Shown: positions 15,314 through 24,227 of the stretch, one piece after another
How positions within the stretch are numbered: position 1 is the stretch's first letter
How the letters are laid out: each line of letters begins with the position of its first letter
Origin: JAMXLO01 sp963791495
GTDB taxonomy: Bacteria; Pseudomonadota; Alphaproteobacteria; Acetobacterales; Acetobacteraceae
DNA length: 64,000 bases
Assembly: GCA_963791495.1 (NCBI GenBank)
Contig: CAWBST010000016.1
Span: 146,401-210,400, forward strand
Reading direction: 5' to 3'
Program-made: the position numbers and the translations under genes
Notes under the pieces: model-generated
Told to the model about the DNA's origin: nothing
The model's input: the letters and a program-made list of their open reading frames with translations, nothing else
Databases searched by the model: none

Positions 15314-15586
15314 TTAGTTGCAGACCCGCTTGCCATTGACGAATGCGCACCCCGGCTGCACGGCCTTGGTCGCGCTGTTGCCCCGCCTGCCTTGAACATT
15401 CGTGCCGGGCGCAACCTCGTTTGAATGGTAAGGTTGGGCGGAATGAACCTGCCCGGTGCTCTTGTTATAGGATGTCGCACCATTAGGGCCGACGCAGCCC
15501 GCTCGGTTGGCGGTAGAGCCGCACTCGACAGCATTTGCTTGCTGTACAGCCAAGACTAGAAACAGAGCGACGATAAAGCGCGACAT
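15314..15586 (-). CDS. Small secreted cysteine-containing protein
   Basis: Protein of 90 residues with a clear signal peptide (MSRFIVALFLVLAVQQANA) and a mature part with four cysteines (VECGS, AGCVG, PGCAF, RVCN), suggesting two disulfides in the periplasm or outside the cell. ATG 15586 is seven bases after GGAGG; the longer in-frame extension upstream looks non-coding. It stands alone upstream of the arylsulfatase with a 220-base gap that shows no gene. I do not recognise the family. Confidence 0.7.
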   Translation of the reverse strand: MSRFIVALFLVLAVQQANAVECGSTANRAGCVGPNGATSYNKSTGQVHSAQPYHSNEVAPGTNVQGRRGNSATKAVQPGCAFVNGKRVCN

Positions 15587-15665
15587 ACGTTGGCCTCCAA
15601 TATGAATGATAGCACTTTCGCAGCATCGGCCAGATACGCGCCCTTGTTTCACTGCCTTGTGCAAT

Positions 15666-15969
15666 TCAAACGTTTCGCGGCAACTGGCTTCGGTCGACAA
15701 AGAATATCCGCGCCAGCCTGCCTTCGCCGAGCGCTTCGTCGAGGACGCGGAAAGCGAAGAACGGAATGAGTACCAATAGCGTGATGAGGTAACCGGCAAG
15801 TGTCTCCTCCAGCCGGGAGCCAACAAGATCACCCAGCAACTCGGCGATTGACTGGTGGTGGAACATGCCGACGACGGCTTCCTCGATGATGGTCAATACG
15901 ATCAGCAGCACCAGAAAGGAGCGTCGCTTCCGCCTTGGCCTCGGTTGCTACGATGGTCTCCTCCCGCAT
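15666..15969 (-). CDS. Small two-helix membrane protein, frameshifted
   Basis: The start codon begins MREETIVATEAKA; one base later the frame that makes sense is KRRSFLVLLIVLTII, then EEAVVGMFH, a second hydrophobic segment (LITLLVLIPFFAFRV) and a basic tail ending RSQLPRNV. Removing one base from the CC at 15930-15931 (GG on the coding strand) joins the halves into about 100 residues with two membrane segments. The N-terminal half alone ends early on an unrelated sequence. I recognise it only as a small inner-membrane protein of unknown function. It lies between araC and a small secreted protein on the same strand. Confidence 0.55.
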
Positions 15970-16123
15970 TGCGGCGCTTCTTATGATGAAGATAGAAGCG
16001 AATTCCGCGGTCAGCAATGTTCGACCGGAAATTCAATGACTCACCCAGCGGCTCCGTCCTGCCGCTTCGCCCATCCTCTTGACCTCCTCCATATTGCGTC
16101 AGGGTTGACGGTCGCACTCGCCC

Positions 16124-17071
16124 CTAAGCCTGAGCGTTGCGCAATGTTGCAGATGGTGTCTCGCCATACAAAGCTTTGTATTCAACGGCGAACCGGCCGA
16201 AGTTCCAGAACCCGAATTTGGCGGCGATCTCGGTTACGCTGGTTGTTGCCGCGGCGCCCCTGCGCAATGCCTGTCTGGTCAACTTCATGCGCCGGAGCAG
16301 AAGATATCGCTTGGGCCCCATCCCTAAGCTCTCGTTACAGCATACCCGGAGCGTCCGCTCCGGGACCCCGAGCATGGTGCACAAATCCGCAATATAGACC
16401 GCTTCCCCCGAACGTCCTGCGATCGCTGCGTGGAACCGCCGCATAACTTTTTCATGACGACGGCGTGCCAGTGAGTCGCCCGCGCACTCTGGCGTACTGA
16501 GGCAGGCCACCATGGCCTCGATCAGAGCTTGCTCCAGTCCTCGCGACGCGTCAGCGTTCGCCAGGGTTCCGGGGGCGCTCTCCGCAAGGTCTCCTGCCTC
16601 GGCATGCAGTCGCTGTAGCCTCGCGAGTGCGGCTGGTAGCGGAGAGACGATCAGCTCGTGGGATAAAGGCGTGAGGTCACAGCCAGTCATCGCCGCCCCG
16701 GCGGCGCAGATGTCTTCTACCGGCAGCGACATAGAGCCCCAATGGACGCTGCCGGAGGATCGCTGAAAGTAGCTATGGTCCCTGCCAAGTCGCGCTATCC
16801 GGGTCGAATCCACTTCCACTCCGCCACGGATCAAGCTTGGCCCCGGCTGCGTGTGAAATGAGATGATGGCTCGACCGTTCGCATCCGCGGAGTGCATGAT
16901 TCGGGGCAGATTCTCCGAAAGTCGCTGAATCCACAGGCGTCGGAAATCGACGCGCGTGATGCTGGCAGTGAAGTCGCCGCGGGCGACAACTGTCAGCTGG
17001 GTTTTCGCCCCGCGGATTGATGCCGCGTAGTCGTCGGGCTCGGTGAAGTTTCGGGCTGCACTCGACAGCAT
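16124..17071 (-). CDS. AraC-family transcriptional regulator 1
   Basis: Regulator of 315 residues: an N-terminal sensing domain of about 200 residues and a C-terminal AraC double helix-turn-helix (ICTMLGVPERTLRVCCNES and ITEIAAKFGFW-type helix, NFGRFAVEYKALYGETPS). ATG 17071 is used; an in-frame TTG at 17086 lacks a ribosome binding site. The gene is a paralogue of the next one downstream in coordinates (17204-18193), sharing the pattern EPDDY early and CCNE-LGMGP-RYL in the first DNA-binding helix pair. An FNR-type palindrome lies 67 bases upstream of the start, so expression probably depends on oxygen. Target genes are unknown; the sulfatase module and the cytochrome operon flank the pair. 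Confidence 0.85.
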   Translation of the reverse strand: MLSSAARNFTEPDDYAASIRGAKTQLTVVARGDFTASITRVDFRRLWIQRLSENLPRIMHSADANGRAIISFHTQPGPSLIRGGVEVDSTRIARLGRDHSYFQRSSGSVHWGSMSLPVEDICAAGAAMTGCDLTPLSHELIVSPLPAALARLQRLHAEAGDLAESAPGTLANADASRGLEQALIEAMVACLSTPECAGDSLARRRHEKVMRRFHAAIAGRSGEAVYIADLCTMLGVPERTLRVCCNESLGMGPKRYLLLRRMKLTRQALRRGAAATTSVTEIAAKFGFWNFGRFAVEYKALYGETPSATLRNAQA

Positions 17072-17131
17072 GGGGACCTTGGCCAAGAGCTCGGACGCGT
17101 GTCTCGATGCCGCGTCGGTCGCCGCGGGTCA

Positions 17132-17145
17132 ATGATCTGGATCAA
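17132..17145. promoter_or_regulatory. FNR/FixK-type box upstream of araC 1
   Basis: ATGAT-CTGG-ATCAA, one mismatch from the consensus TTGAT-N4-ATCAA. Its centre lies 67 bases upstream of the ATG at 17071, which would suit class II activation with a leader of about 25 bases. It sits in the short gap between the two araC genes. Confidence 0.55.
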
Positions 17146-17203
17146 TCCCCTACGGTCACAGCATTTAGCGCCGCGGGCCGGCCAAAGTCACTGCACCGGG
17201 GCC

Positions 17204-18193
17204 TCAGTGCCGGCGTATGGTCGCCGAAGGCAGCTCACCGAATTGCTCGCGATAAACTGCCGCGAAGCGGCCTGGGCCGCCAAACCCATACCGGCGAGCG
17301 ACATCCGATATGCGCGCCACTCCGGGTAACGAGTATCGCAACGCACGGCGAGCGAAATGCAACTGGCGCAGGTGCAGATAGCGATGTGGCCCCATGCCAA
17401 GATACTCATTGCAGCACAGGCGCAAGACGCGGTCGGGTACTTCGAGCTTGGCGCAGATCTCAACGACGGAAGGTGGCCGGTCTGGGAAATCCCGGAGAAG
17501 ATCCTCGAACCGGCCCATGATGTCGACGTGGCGCGCACGGGAGGCAGCGACCGCATTGATTGGCGTCATCTGCATGCACTCGAGCAGACCATCGATCAGC
17601 TGCTGTTGGAGCCCGCGCGTTGCTTCCGCCGCGGTGACCACGCTCGGCTGAACCCTGCTCATCCGGGTGGCATCATCGTGTAGGCGGGTCAGCTGTCGTA
17701 GCGCTGCGCGGGGTGGCCGCCACCGACAAGTCCCAAGCGGAACCTGGAACCCGGCGCCGATTATCGCTCGGCCATAGCGGATCAGATCCGGAACCGGCAG
17801 CCCGATGGTTCTCCAGCGGCACGGGCCCTCGGTCCGCTCATGCATGGGTTGGCCCGGTCCGTGGGTCATGATTTCATCAGCACGTGTGGGGATCCCGTTC
17901 CGGAGCACAGGCACCCTACCGCGCAGCGGCAGCAAAATCCGCACAAAGCGGTTTGGCTGGCTGACAAAAACGATCCGCGCCAAATGTTCGGCGCCGGCCA
18001 CCAGATGCATCCGAGGCAGCTCAACACGGGTCAACTGCGCGCTGAACTCGCCCCGCCCCGTAACAATAAGATCAAACCCGCCGTCACTGCGCAATGCGGC
18101 TTGGTAATCGTCCGGCTCGCTGAAGACGGATATCGTGCTTCCCGGCAATCGGTCGCCTCGGTACCAGGGTAACTGAACCATTCTGGGTATCAC
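17204..18193 (-). CDS. AraC-family transcriptional regulator 2
   Basis: Regulator of 329 residues with an N-terminal ligand-binding-like domain and a C-terminal AraC DNA-binding domain (ICAKLEVPDRVLRLCCNEY, LGMGPHRYLHLR, ISDVARRYGFGG, GRFAAVYREQFGELPS). It is a tandem paralogue of the gene at 16124-17071: both have EPDDY near the start, a RVEL/RVDF segment near residue 55, and the same DNA-binding core. The start is GTG 18193 or ATG 18181; neither has a strong ribosome binding site. Divergence of the two in the sensing half suggests different inducers with overlapping operators. It lies immediately downstream of the octaheme cytochrome gene on the same strand. Confidence 0.85.
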   Translation of the reverse strand: MIPRMVQLPWYRGDRLPGSTISVFSEPDDYQAALRSDGGFDLIVTGRGEFSAQLTRVELPRMHLVAGAEHLARIVFVSQPNRFVRILLPLRGRVPVLRNGIPTRADEIMTHGPGQPMHERTEGPCRWRTIGLPVPDLIRYGRAIIGAGFQVPLGTCRWRPPRAALRQLTRLHDDATRMSRVQPSVVTAAEATRGLQQQLIDGLLECMQMTPINAVAASRARHVDIMGRFEDLLRDFPDRPPSVVEICAKLEVPDRVLRLCCNEYLGMGPHRYLHLRQLHFARRALRYSLPGVARISDVARRYGFGGPGRFAAVYREQFGELPSATIRRH

Positions 18194-18290
18194 AACCCCG
18201 CTCAGCGCCCCTCATTGAACGAGGCGTGAACCTGCGCTCGGTTCAACGTCCCTGGCTACTCGGTTTCGGCAATTATGGCGAAATGGCCGG

Positions 18291-20616
18291 TCATCGAGCC
18301 AGGCGCCTTTCGAGATCCGTCACCATCGCGCGTACTTGCATGTCTGCAGGATATTGGCCAGCCAGCTCACGGGCATAACGTAATGCAGTGGCAAGATCTC
18401 CCTTGTCCCGCGTGATTGAGATAAGGGTCGCGAGCACGTTCCGGTCGGCCGGGTGTCGTCGGTGCGTGCGCTCCAGCAATGCGATCGCCTCGGCGGCCGC
18501 CCCGGTCGAGTTAAGCGCGATAGCATAGACGTAGGCATAGCGTACGTTGTCGGGAGCCAGTTCGCTGGCCTGCCGCAGTTGGTCCACTGCCTCGGTATAG
18601 CTATGTTGCCGCACCAGCAGCAGGCCGAGAGAATGCCGGACATCCGCGTTGTTGGGTTCTATGACCAGGGCTTTGCGCAGCAGGTCGGCTCCCTGCCGAT
18701 CCTGACCGTGCATTCGGTCAAGGTCAGCAAGATTTGCCAATGCAGGAACAAAGCTGGGGTCGAGCCGCAAAGCTGTGCGATATTCAGCTTCTGCCTCTGC
18801 GGATGCCTGGCGTCGGAGATCCAGCAGGCCAAGATTGAGATGCGCCTCCGGACGATCGGCGTCCACCATCTCCGCGGCAACCAGTTCCCGGTACGCGGTG
18901 TCGAATGCGTTGCGTTGATCTTGCGTCATGGTACTCGGATCGACCCCGGCGAGCGCACGGGCCGTTTCGATGCGCACCGCGCGAATGGGATCACTGAGTA
19001 GCGGGGCGACCGCTTGAACAACCGCGGGCGACGGCGAGGGCGGCAGCGCACGTGGCACTGCGGATCGGACCAGCGGACTGGGATCCGCTATGGCAGCTCT
19101 GAATGCAGCCTGGGAAGCCTGCGTGGCGTAACTCGGCAGCAGCAGCAATGCACTGGCCCGCGCAATCGCCGGCTGCGTTGCGTCGAGAATCAACTGATCA
19201 AGTCGCTGTTCCGCACCGACGGATCCGGTCCGTCCGGCGCTCAGCGCTGTTGCATAGTGCGCCTGGGTCTGCCGGCCGTGCGGGTACCATTCAGCGAGGA
19301 CTTGGATCGCCCAAGTCGCTGGCTGGTTGACATGGCACTGGGTGCACGCATTCGGCGTGCCAAGCGATGCAGACAGATCCGGCCGGGGAACACGAATGCT
19401 GTGATCGCGCCTTCGATCCACGACCATGTAGGTCTTCGCGGGCATATGACAATTGACGCACTGCGCACCGGCGCTGCCGGGTTGATGATGGTGGTGCTCG
19501 GCTGCGTCGAACTTTGCCGGCATGTGACATTGGCTGCAGAGGCCGTTGCCTTCCGCGCGCAGCGCCAGGCTGTGCGGCTCATGGCAATCCGAGCATGTGA
19601 CACCCGCATGGTACATGCGACTCTGTACGAAAGAGCCGTATTCGTATACTTCGCCGTCGATCTGGCCGTCGGCGTGATATAGGCCCGGCTCCAGATTGGC
19701 CGGAGCATAGGTGTCGAGCAGCGGCGAACTCGGCTGGGCATCCTTCGCTATCACTCGGCGTCGCGAGTGGCATGCGGCACATGTGTCCAGTTCCGCAGAG
19801 GCAAGCGGCTCCGTACGCCCGGCGATGCCGGTCTCGCGGTTCATCTCCCAGTGGCCTTGATCGGTGGCTTTCAGCCAGTTTGTCAGTCCTACGCGATCTG
19901 CATCCGAGAAACCAGGTGCGTTCGAGCCGACATTGCCGTGCATATGCGCCCAGGCAACATGTCGGGAGCTGGGACCATGACAGGCTTCGCACGACACATC
20001 CACATCGGTCCATGTGGTTGCGTAGGTGTTGGTCGTCAGGTCGAAATTCTTCTTCAGGTCGGTAGAATGGCAATCGGCGCACATGTAGTTCCAGGTCTGG
20101 TCACGACCGGTCCAATGCAGCCGATCTCCGGCCGGCAGCTTCTGATCGGGGTAGAGATGGAGCCAGCGCTGGCCGCCTCTCTCCTTCGGGCGGCTGTCCC
20201 ACGCAATGCCCAGCGCCTGGAGGCGTCCGCCGGGCATCGCAATCAGGGTACTGCTGCAGCGGATAGACACCAAATGTATAGGCGATCTCGTAATCATGCA
20301 GCGCGCCGTCGGGACCGTCCGTGCGCACAATGTACTTGTCGCCCGCGCGCGAGAACGTGCTGGTGACACCGAAGTGCTCGACCTTTACGTCCGCAAAATC
20401 GCCGAGCACCGTGGCCGGCGTAGCGACCTGCATTGCTCGCGCGTGGTGGGACTCGCTCCAGCGCGCGGTCTCTGCTGCATGGCAAGTCGCACAGATCTTG
20501 GCGCCGACGAAGTGGGCCGGATCGTCGGCTCGCGCAGGGCCTTGCCGCGTGAGAAGGGCACAGGCGAAGGCCAGCAGGGTGATCCAAAGTCTCCAAGCCG
20601 GGTCTTTGGCTTTCAC
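18291..20616 (-). CDS. Octaheme c-type cytochrome with HEAT and TPR repeats, frameshifted
   Basis: A signal peptide (LLAFACALLTRQGPARA) precedes eight CxxCH haem sites: CATCH, CADCH, CEACH, CAACH, CSDCH, CSQCH, CVNCH, CTQCH. They are followed by HEAT-like helices (AAIADPSPLVRSAVPRAL, LLSDPIRAVRIETARAL) and at least four TPRs (AHLNLGLLDLRRQ, PALANLADLDRM and so on). It resembles the cytochrome c554-like multiheme/TPR family: periplasmic electron transfer with a protein-binding tail. The start GTG 20616 overlaps the copC-like stop. The frame breaks once: after YPLQQY the continuation LIAMPGGRLQALG is in the +1 frame, restored by removing one base from GGG at 20246-20248. With that correction the product has about 774 residues. 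Confidence 0.85.
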
Positions 20617-21008
20617 CGCTCGACCGAGAAGGGGATCATCCCGTCGGACGCTTCTCCGTCAGGCATCGATTTTGCGGTCCAGTGAAGCACGTAGTGGCCC
20701 GGCTCGGGCGCTGAGGTCGACGCAAACAGGACGTTGGCGGCGCTGTCCAAGAGAGGGTGCAGTTGCTTCACCACTTGGCCGTCGCTTAGGATTTCCAGTC
20801 GCGATTGCGCATGATCGACCGGTCCATCGAACCGCACGACGTATTGCACGTTGCTGCCGTGCATGATCGCCTCCGCTGCCGGTGTGGATTCCAGCACATG
20901 CATTGGACGTGCATAAGTGGAGCTCGTTGATATCAGCAGTAACGAGAATATGGCGCAGGGTGATATGAAGTGTTTCTGCAACGTTACCTCCGAGTTACGG
21001 GTCTCCAT
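20613..21008 (-). CDS. CopC-like periplasmic copper-resistance domain protein
   Basis: Protein of 131 residues with a signal peptide and a single CopC/PcoC-type immunoglobulin-like domain: PMHVLESTPAAEAIM near the mature N-terminus, VRFDGPVDHAQSRL in the middle, and PGHYVLHWTAKSMPDGEASDGMIPFSV at the end, where copper-binding CopC has SxDGHxxxG. The classical His of that last motif is Glu here, so copper binding at the Cu(II) site is uncertain. ATG 21008 is preferred over an in-frame start 63 bases upstream that precedes the signal peptide. Its stop overlaps the cytochrome start. It may deliver metal to, or dock with, the cytochrome. Confidence 0.75.
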   Translation of the reverse strand: METRNSEVTLQKHFISPCAIFSLLLISTSSTYARPMHVLESTPAAEAIMHGSNVQYVVRFDGPVDHAQSRLEILSDGQVVKQLHPLLDSAANVLFASTSAPEPGHYVLHWTAKSMPDGEASDGMIPFSVER

Positions 21009-21051
21009 GGCTGTTTGGTCGCACCATCCGTCTCGCCAGCTTGGACGCGCC

Positions 21052-21663
21052 TCAGCCAGGCTCGACAGCAACCGCCACTGCCTCGGAGACGACGGCCGTG
21101 ATCGTGTCGCCGATCTTGATCATCTTCATGTTCTGCTGGCCTTCGGGCGTCGTGACTGCGACCGTCCGGACTTGCCCACCTGACGGATCGACGATCTGCA
21201 GTGTATGCGACGCCTGATCGATAGCGATCACGGTTTCCGTCACTACAAGCTTGGCGGCAGCGGCGCCGGCAGGCATCTGTCCAGGTGCCGCTCGCGTTCC
21301 AGCCGCCGTGAGAGTGTCCTTCGGCAGCTGGGCCCCTCGAGGAGACAGCACATATGTTATCGATCCATGGTAGCGCACCAGAACCTTATTGCCGGGCTTG
21401 ACCTGCGGGAGATTGCGCGCCTCCTCACCTACCCTGAGCGACACCACGTTTCCTTGCGGGCCAACCAGTGTGACCATGCGCGATGGCAGGTCGATGGCCT
21501 TGACTGTTGCCCGAAGCGTAAACGTATCCAACTCACCGATACCAACCATGCCACTGGCCTGCGCAACTGCCGGATTCGACAGCGATAAGTGGGATAGTGG
21601 CGTTGCCACAAGGAGAAGGCCGAAGATGGAAGCGCTGGCACGTAAGTGTGTTACCATTGGCAT
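21052..21663 (-). CDS. Exported protein of unknown function
   Basis: Protein of 203 residues with a signal peptide (SIFGLLLVATPLSHLSL, then AVAQA) and a mature part with two similar beta-rich modules: TVKAIDLPSRMVTLVGPQG with VKPGNKVLVRYHG, and VIAIDQASHTLQIVDPSGG with KIGDTITAVVSEA. The repeats resemble DUF5666/OB-like folds seen in periplasmic proteins. ATG 21663 has GGAAG seven bases upstream. It is the second gene of a presumed operon: beta-barrel, this protein, CopC-like protein, octaheme cytochrome. A structural or metal-handling role is inference only. Confidence 0.65.
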   Translation of the reverse strand: MPMVTHLRASASIFGLLLVATPLSHLSLSNPAVAQASGMVGIGELDTFTLRATVKAIDLPSRMVTLVGPQGNVVSLRVGEEARNLPQVKPGNKVLVRYHGSITYVLSPRGAQLPKDTLTAAGTRAAPGQMPAGAAAAKLVVTETVIAIDQASHTLQIVDPSGGQVRTVAVTTPEGQQNMKMIKIGDTITAVVSEAVAVAVEPG

Positions 21664-21735
21664 GGAGGTACTTCCTTGCTGTGCATGATCGGCTATCGTT
21701 GGTCCCTGGTCCTCGTCGGGCGAAATTCGACGAGC

Positions 21736-22596
21736 TCAGAACCTGAAGCTCGCCAAGATGATGGGACCACCCAGCGCCAGCTTCTGGATCACCGAGTTGC
21801 TGCCTTGCTGGAACGATAGATAACGGTAGCCGATGGTTACACCGATCTGCCCTGCCTGGTATCCCAGCCCCGAGAAAATCTGCCACGTCGGGCTCGAGCC
21901 GCCACCGCCGATGTCGAAGTAGAATGGCACGAAGATGCGGCCACCCCCGAACCAGTCAACATCCCCAAGATAAACGCGGCCGCGCGCACCTCCGATGCCA
22001 TTCCATATGGTTCGACCCCCCGATAGGCTGCCCGCGCGCCCTAGTGCGATGCTTCCGTCCGGTCTTGAGATTTCCGCCGCTAGGCCGAAACTCGTCGTCT
22101 GATTCGCGGCAAGCATTCTAAACCCGGCAATAACATCCAGATTGCCCCATGTGCCTTCGGCCACGGTATAGCCACCCGCCACGGTCCATACAGTGCTTTA
22201 AATCCTGGTGCTCACACTTTCTGCCACAACTCTATCCACAGGGACGCTGGTCAAACCCAAATCGAACGACCTGATGCGGCTCGATGATGAGCTTGCATTC
22301 AGATACATGATGTCGGTCAGGAGGGAGAATCGATCGTATCGCACTTCTCCCGCCGCCATCGCCGCAAAGTTGAGCTTGGAAATAAGCTCGCCGGCGCCCG
22401 TCGATACTGTCGTCGTCGCGGTGCCGCCCCCGGGCACTGGATAATTTGCCGTGGTGTCGATGCTCGGCAGCCAGATGTAAGGCGTCAATTGGATGCTCAG
22501 GCCCGGGGAAGTGCTGGACTCTTGCGCGCGCAGCGGTTGCTGAGCTGCGACCAGCAGCGTAATCACCGCTATCGCTGCGCCTGTTCGACGTGGCAT
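21736..22596 (-). CDS. Outer-membrane beta-barrel protein with one in-frame stop
   Basis: A signal peptide (MPRRTGAAIAVITLLVA, then PLRAQ) is followed by beta-strand-rich, aromatic-ended sequence (LTPYIWLPSIDT, NLDVIAGFRML, VYLGDVDWFGGG, QIGVTIGYRYLSF) ending in LASFRF with the terminal Phe typical of outer-membrane barrels. The frame is open on both sides of a single TAA at 22198-22200 (VSTRI stop STVWTVAGGY); one base change would give Lys. Total length would be 286 residues. ATG 22596 follows AAGGGA by seven bases. It is either a fresh nonsense mutation or a base-call error. First gene of the operon leading to the octaheme cytochrome. Confidence 0.7.
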
Positions 22597-22946
22597 GGTC
22601 GTTCCCTTGGCATTGCATTCGCTCATGCGGGCGCGCAGAACAGGCATCGTCGCGTCCTGCTCAGGTGGCTGGAGACCGTTCAGGCGTAGAGCGAGTAGGT
22701 TGGGTCGTTCGCCGCACAGGCTGATCCCACAAGCCAGAAGACGCTCGGCACGCCATCTGATACGTCCCTCCCTCCCCGCCAGCCGGCGTGAACCAGCCGG
22801 CTCGTATCAACGCCCTTAGGGACCAAGCGCGTATCATGCTATGCAAATTCGGCAAAATTCCCCCGGGGCGCGGCTTCGGCGTTCCGCAAGTATCCGCAAC
22901 ATCAGTCTTTCAGGGCTCAAAGGCGCGACAGATGCTGTTCTCTGGA
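22597..22946. other. Intergenic region with a long hairpin
   Basis: 350 bases between the pqiA stop and the beta-barrel start. No gene is seen. It contains the nested inverted repeat at 22758-22819, listed separately, and presumably the promoter of the beta-barrel operon. Confidence 0.5.
22758..22819. repeat. Nested inverted repeat, possible leader RNA structure
   Basis: Outer arms TGATACG (22758-22764) and CGTATCA (22813-22819) enclose inner arms AGCCGGC (22791-22797) and GCCGGCT (22806-22812) around an eight-base loop; the inner right arm touches the outer right arm and a pyrimidine-rich stretch (purine-rich on the minus strand) fills the left side. It lies about 160-220 bases upstream of the beta-barrel gene on the minus strand, so it could fold in the 5' leader. 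No T-run follows, so it is not a plain terminator. Confidence 0.45.
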
Positions 22947-24227
22947 TCAAGTGGTAGCGACCATCGGTCTCAGTCTCGCCGCATCCCACATTAGTCGCGG
23001 GTCGAAAGTCTCTGCCGCGAATATGGTGAGGATCACTACGGCACAGAATGCAACGGCGCCGATACCAGGTTCGATCGTGATCACCGAGCCGAATCGAACT
23101 AGCGCTCCCAACAGCGACTCCATGAAGATGTCGATCATCGACCAGCGCCCGATCGCGCGCACGACAAGGTACAGCCTGGTCCGGTCGCGCAGCCATCCTG
23201 ATCTGCCGGTCTGGGTTGTGACCAGCATGACGGCGAGCCCGACGAGCTTCAGCATCGGGATCGCGATGCTGGCAAAGAACACCAGTGCTGCGAGCGGATA
23301 CATGCCGGAGGCCACCAACTCTTCAACACCGCCGATGATCGTGCTGGGTGCCCCCGCACCGAGCTGCATCACGGTCAGCACCGGGTAGTAGTTTGCCGGC
23401 ACGTAGAGCACAGCGGCGGCAATCACGAGCGCCCAGGTACGGCCTATGCTGTCCGGCTTGCGTGTGTGAAGGCGCGTATCGCAGCGCGGACAACGCGGAT
23501 CGTTCGGCCTTGGCGTGCTGACCAGGCCGCAAACCTCGCAACCGACATCATGGGCGGGGTGGTGACGAACGGCTGCGATGCGAACGTCGTCCGGCTTCCG
23601 GTGCCGGAGCCGTTGCCAGACCGCCTCGCGATCGAGCGCGCTGTCAGCCCAGATCAGAACGACGGTGAGAGTAAGCAGCGCGTAGACACCGATGTCCAGC
23701 GTGATATGCACCAGATCCCCAAGCTTCACGTAGGCGACGAACACACCGAACACGAACACCTCGATCATCGACCATGGCCGCAGCCGCTCGGCGATAGCGA
23801 ACACACGGCGAAGGTGCCGCGGCGGTGCCGCCTCGTGGAGCCGCAGCAGCACATAGAGCGTGCCGATCAGTTTGCCGAACGGCGCCAGCAACGTGACGAA
23901 CACAACGACCGCTGCGAGCGAGGGCATGCCGCGCTGGACGAGTTCGGTAGGGCCCGAAAGCAGGTAGGCGCTGTGGGCAATGCCCGCCGTCGCTACGCTC
24001 ATCAGCGTGGTGGTGCACATTACGATGAGCAGAACGAGCGCGGACAACGTGAGCGCGATACTGTGTTCGATCGGGTGGCTGGTTGTGCGATGGAGGGTCG
24101 TGGAACAGCGGGAGCACGCTGCTGTCATGCCCCGCGCCAGTGGCGGAATCGTCTGGAACAGTCCGCACCCGGGACATTCGCGAAACTGCGCCGGCATCAT
24201 CCCACTACCCGCGGACGGCGACATCAT
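22947..24227 (-). CDS. pqiA: Paraquat-inducible protein A, membrane subunit
   Basis: Inner-membrane protein of 426 residues made of two similar halves, each starting with a zinc-ribbon-like Cys tetrad (CPGCGLF with CSRCSTTL; CEVCGL with CPRCDTRL) and four membrane helices. Motifs such as RPWSMIEVFVFG and GRWSMIDIFMESLL and the repeated helix ends are typical of PqiA. It works with the MCE protein PqiB and lipoprotein PqiC to move lipids between the inner and outer membranes. Its ATG overlaps the pqiC stop (ATGA), making it the last gene of pqiB-pqiC-pqiA. Gene order differs from the E. coli pqiABC operon. Confidence 0.92.
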   Translation of the reverse strand: MMSPSAGSGMMPAQFRECPGCGLFQTIPPLARGMTAACSRCSTTLHRTTSHPIEHSIALTLSALVLLIVMCTTTLMSVATAGIAHSAYLLSGPTELVQRGMPSLAAVVVFVTLLAPFGKLIGTLYVLLRLHEAAPPRHLRRVFAIAERLRPWSMIEVFVFGVFVAYVKLGDLVHITLDIGVYALLTLTVVLIWADSALDREAVWQRLRHRKPDDVRIAAVRHHPAHDVGCEVCGLVSTPRPNDPRCPRCDTRLHTRKPDSIGRTWALVIAAAVLYVPANYYPVLTVMQLGAGAPSTIIGGVEELVASGMYPLAALVFFASIAIPMLKLVGLAVMLVTTQTGRSGWLRDRTRLYLVVRAIGRWSMIDIFMESLLGALVRFGSVITIEPGIGAVAFCAVVILTIFAAETFDPRLMWDAARLRPMVATT

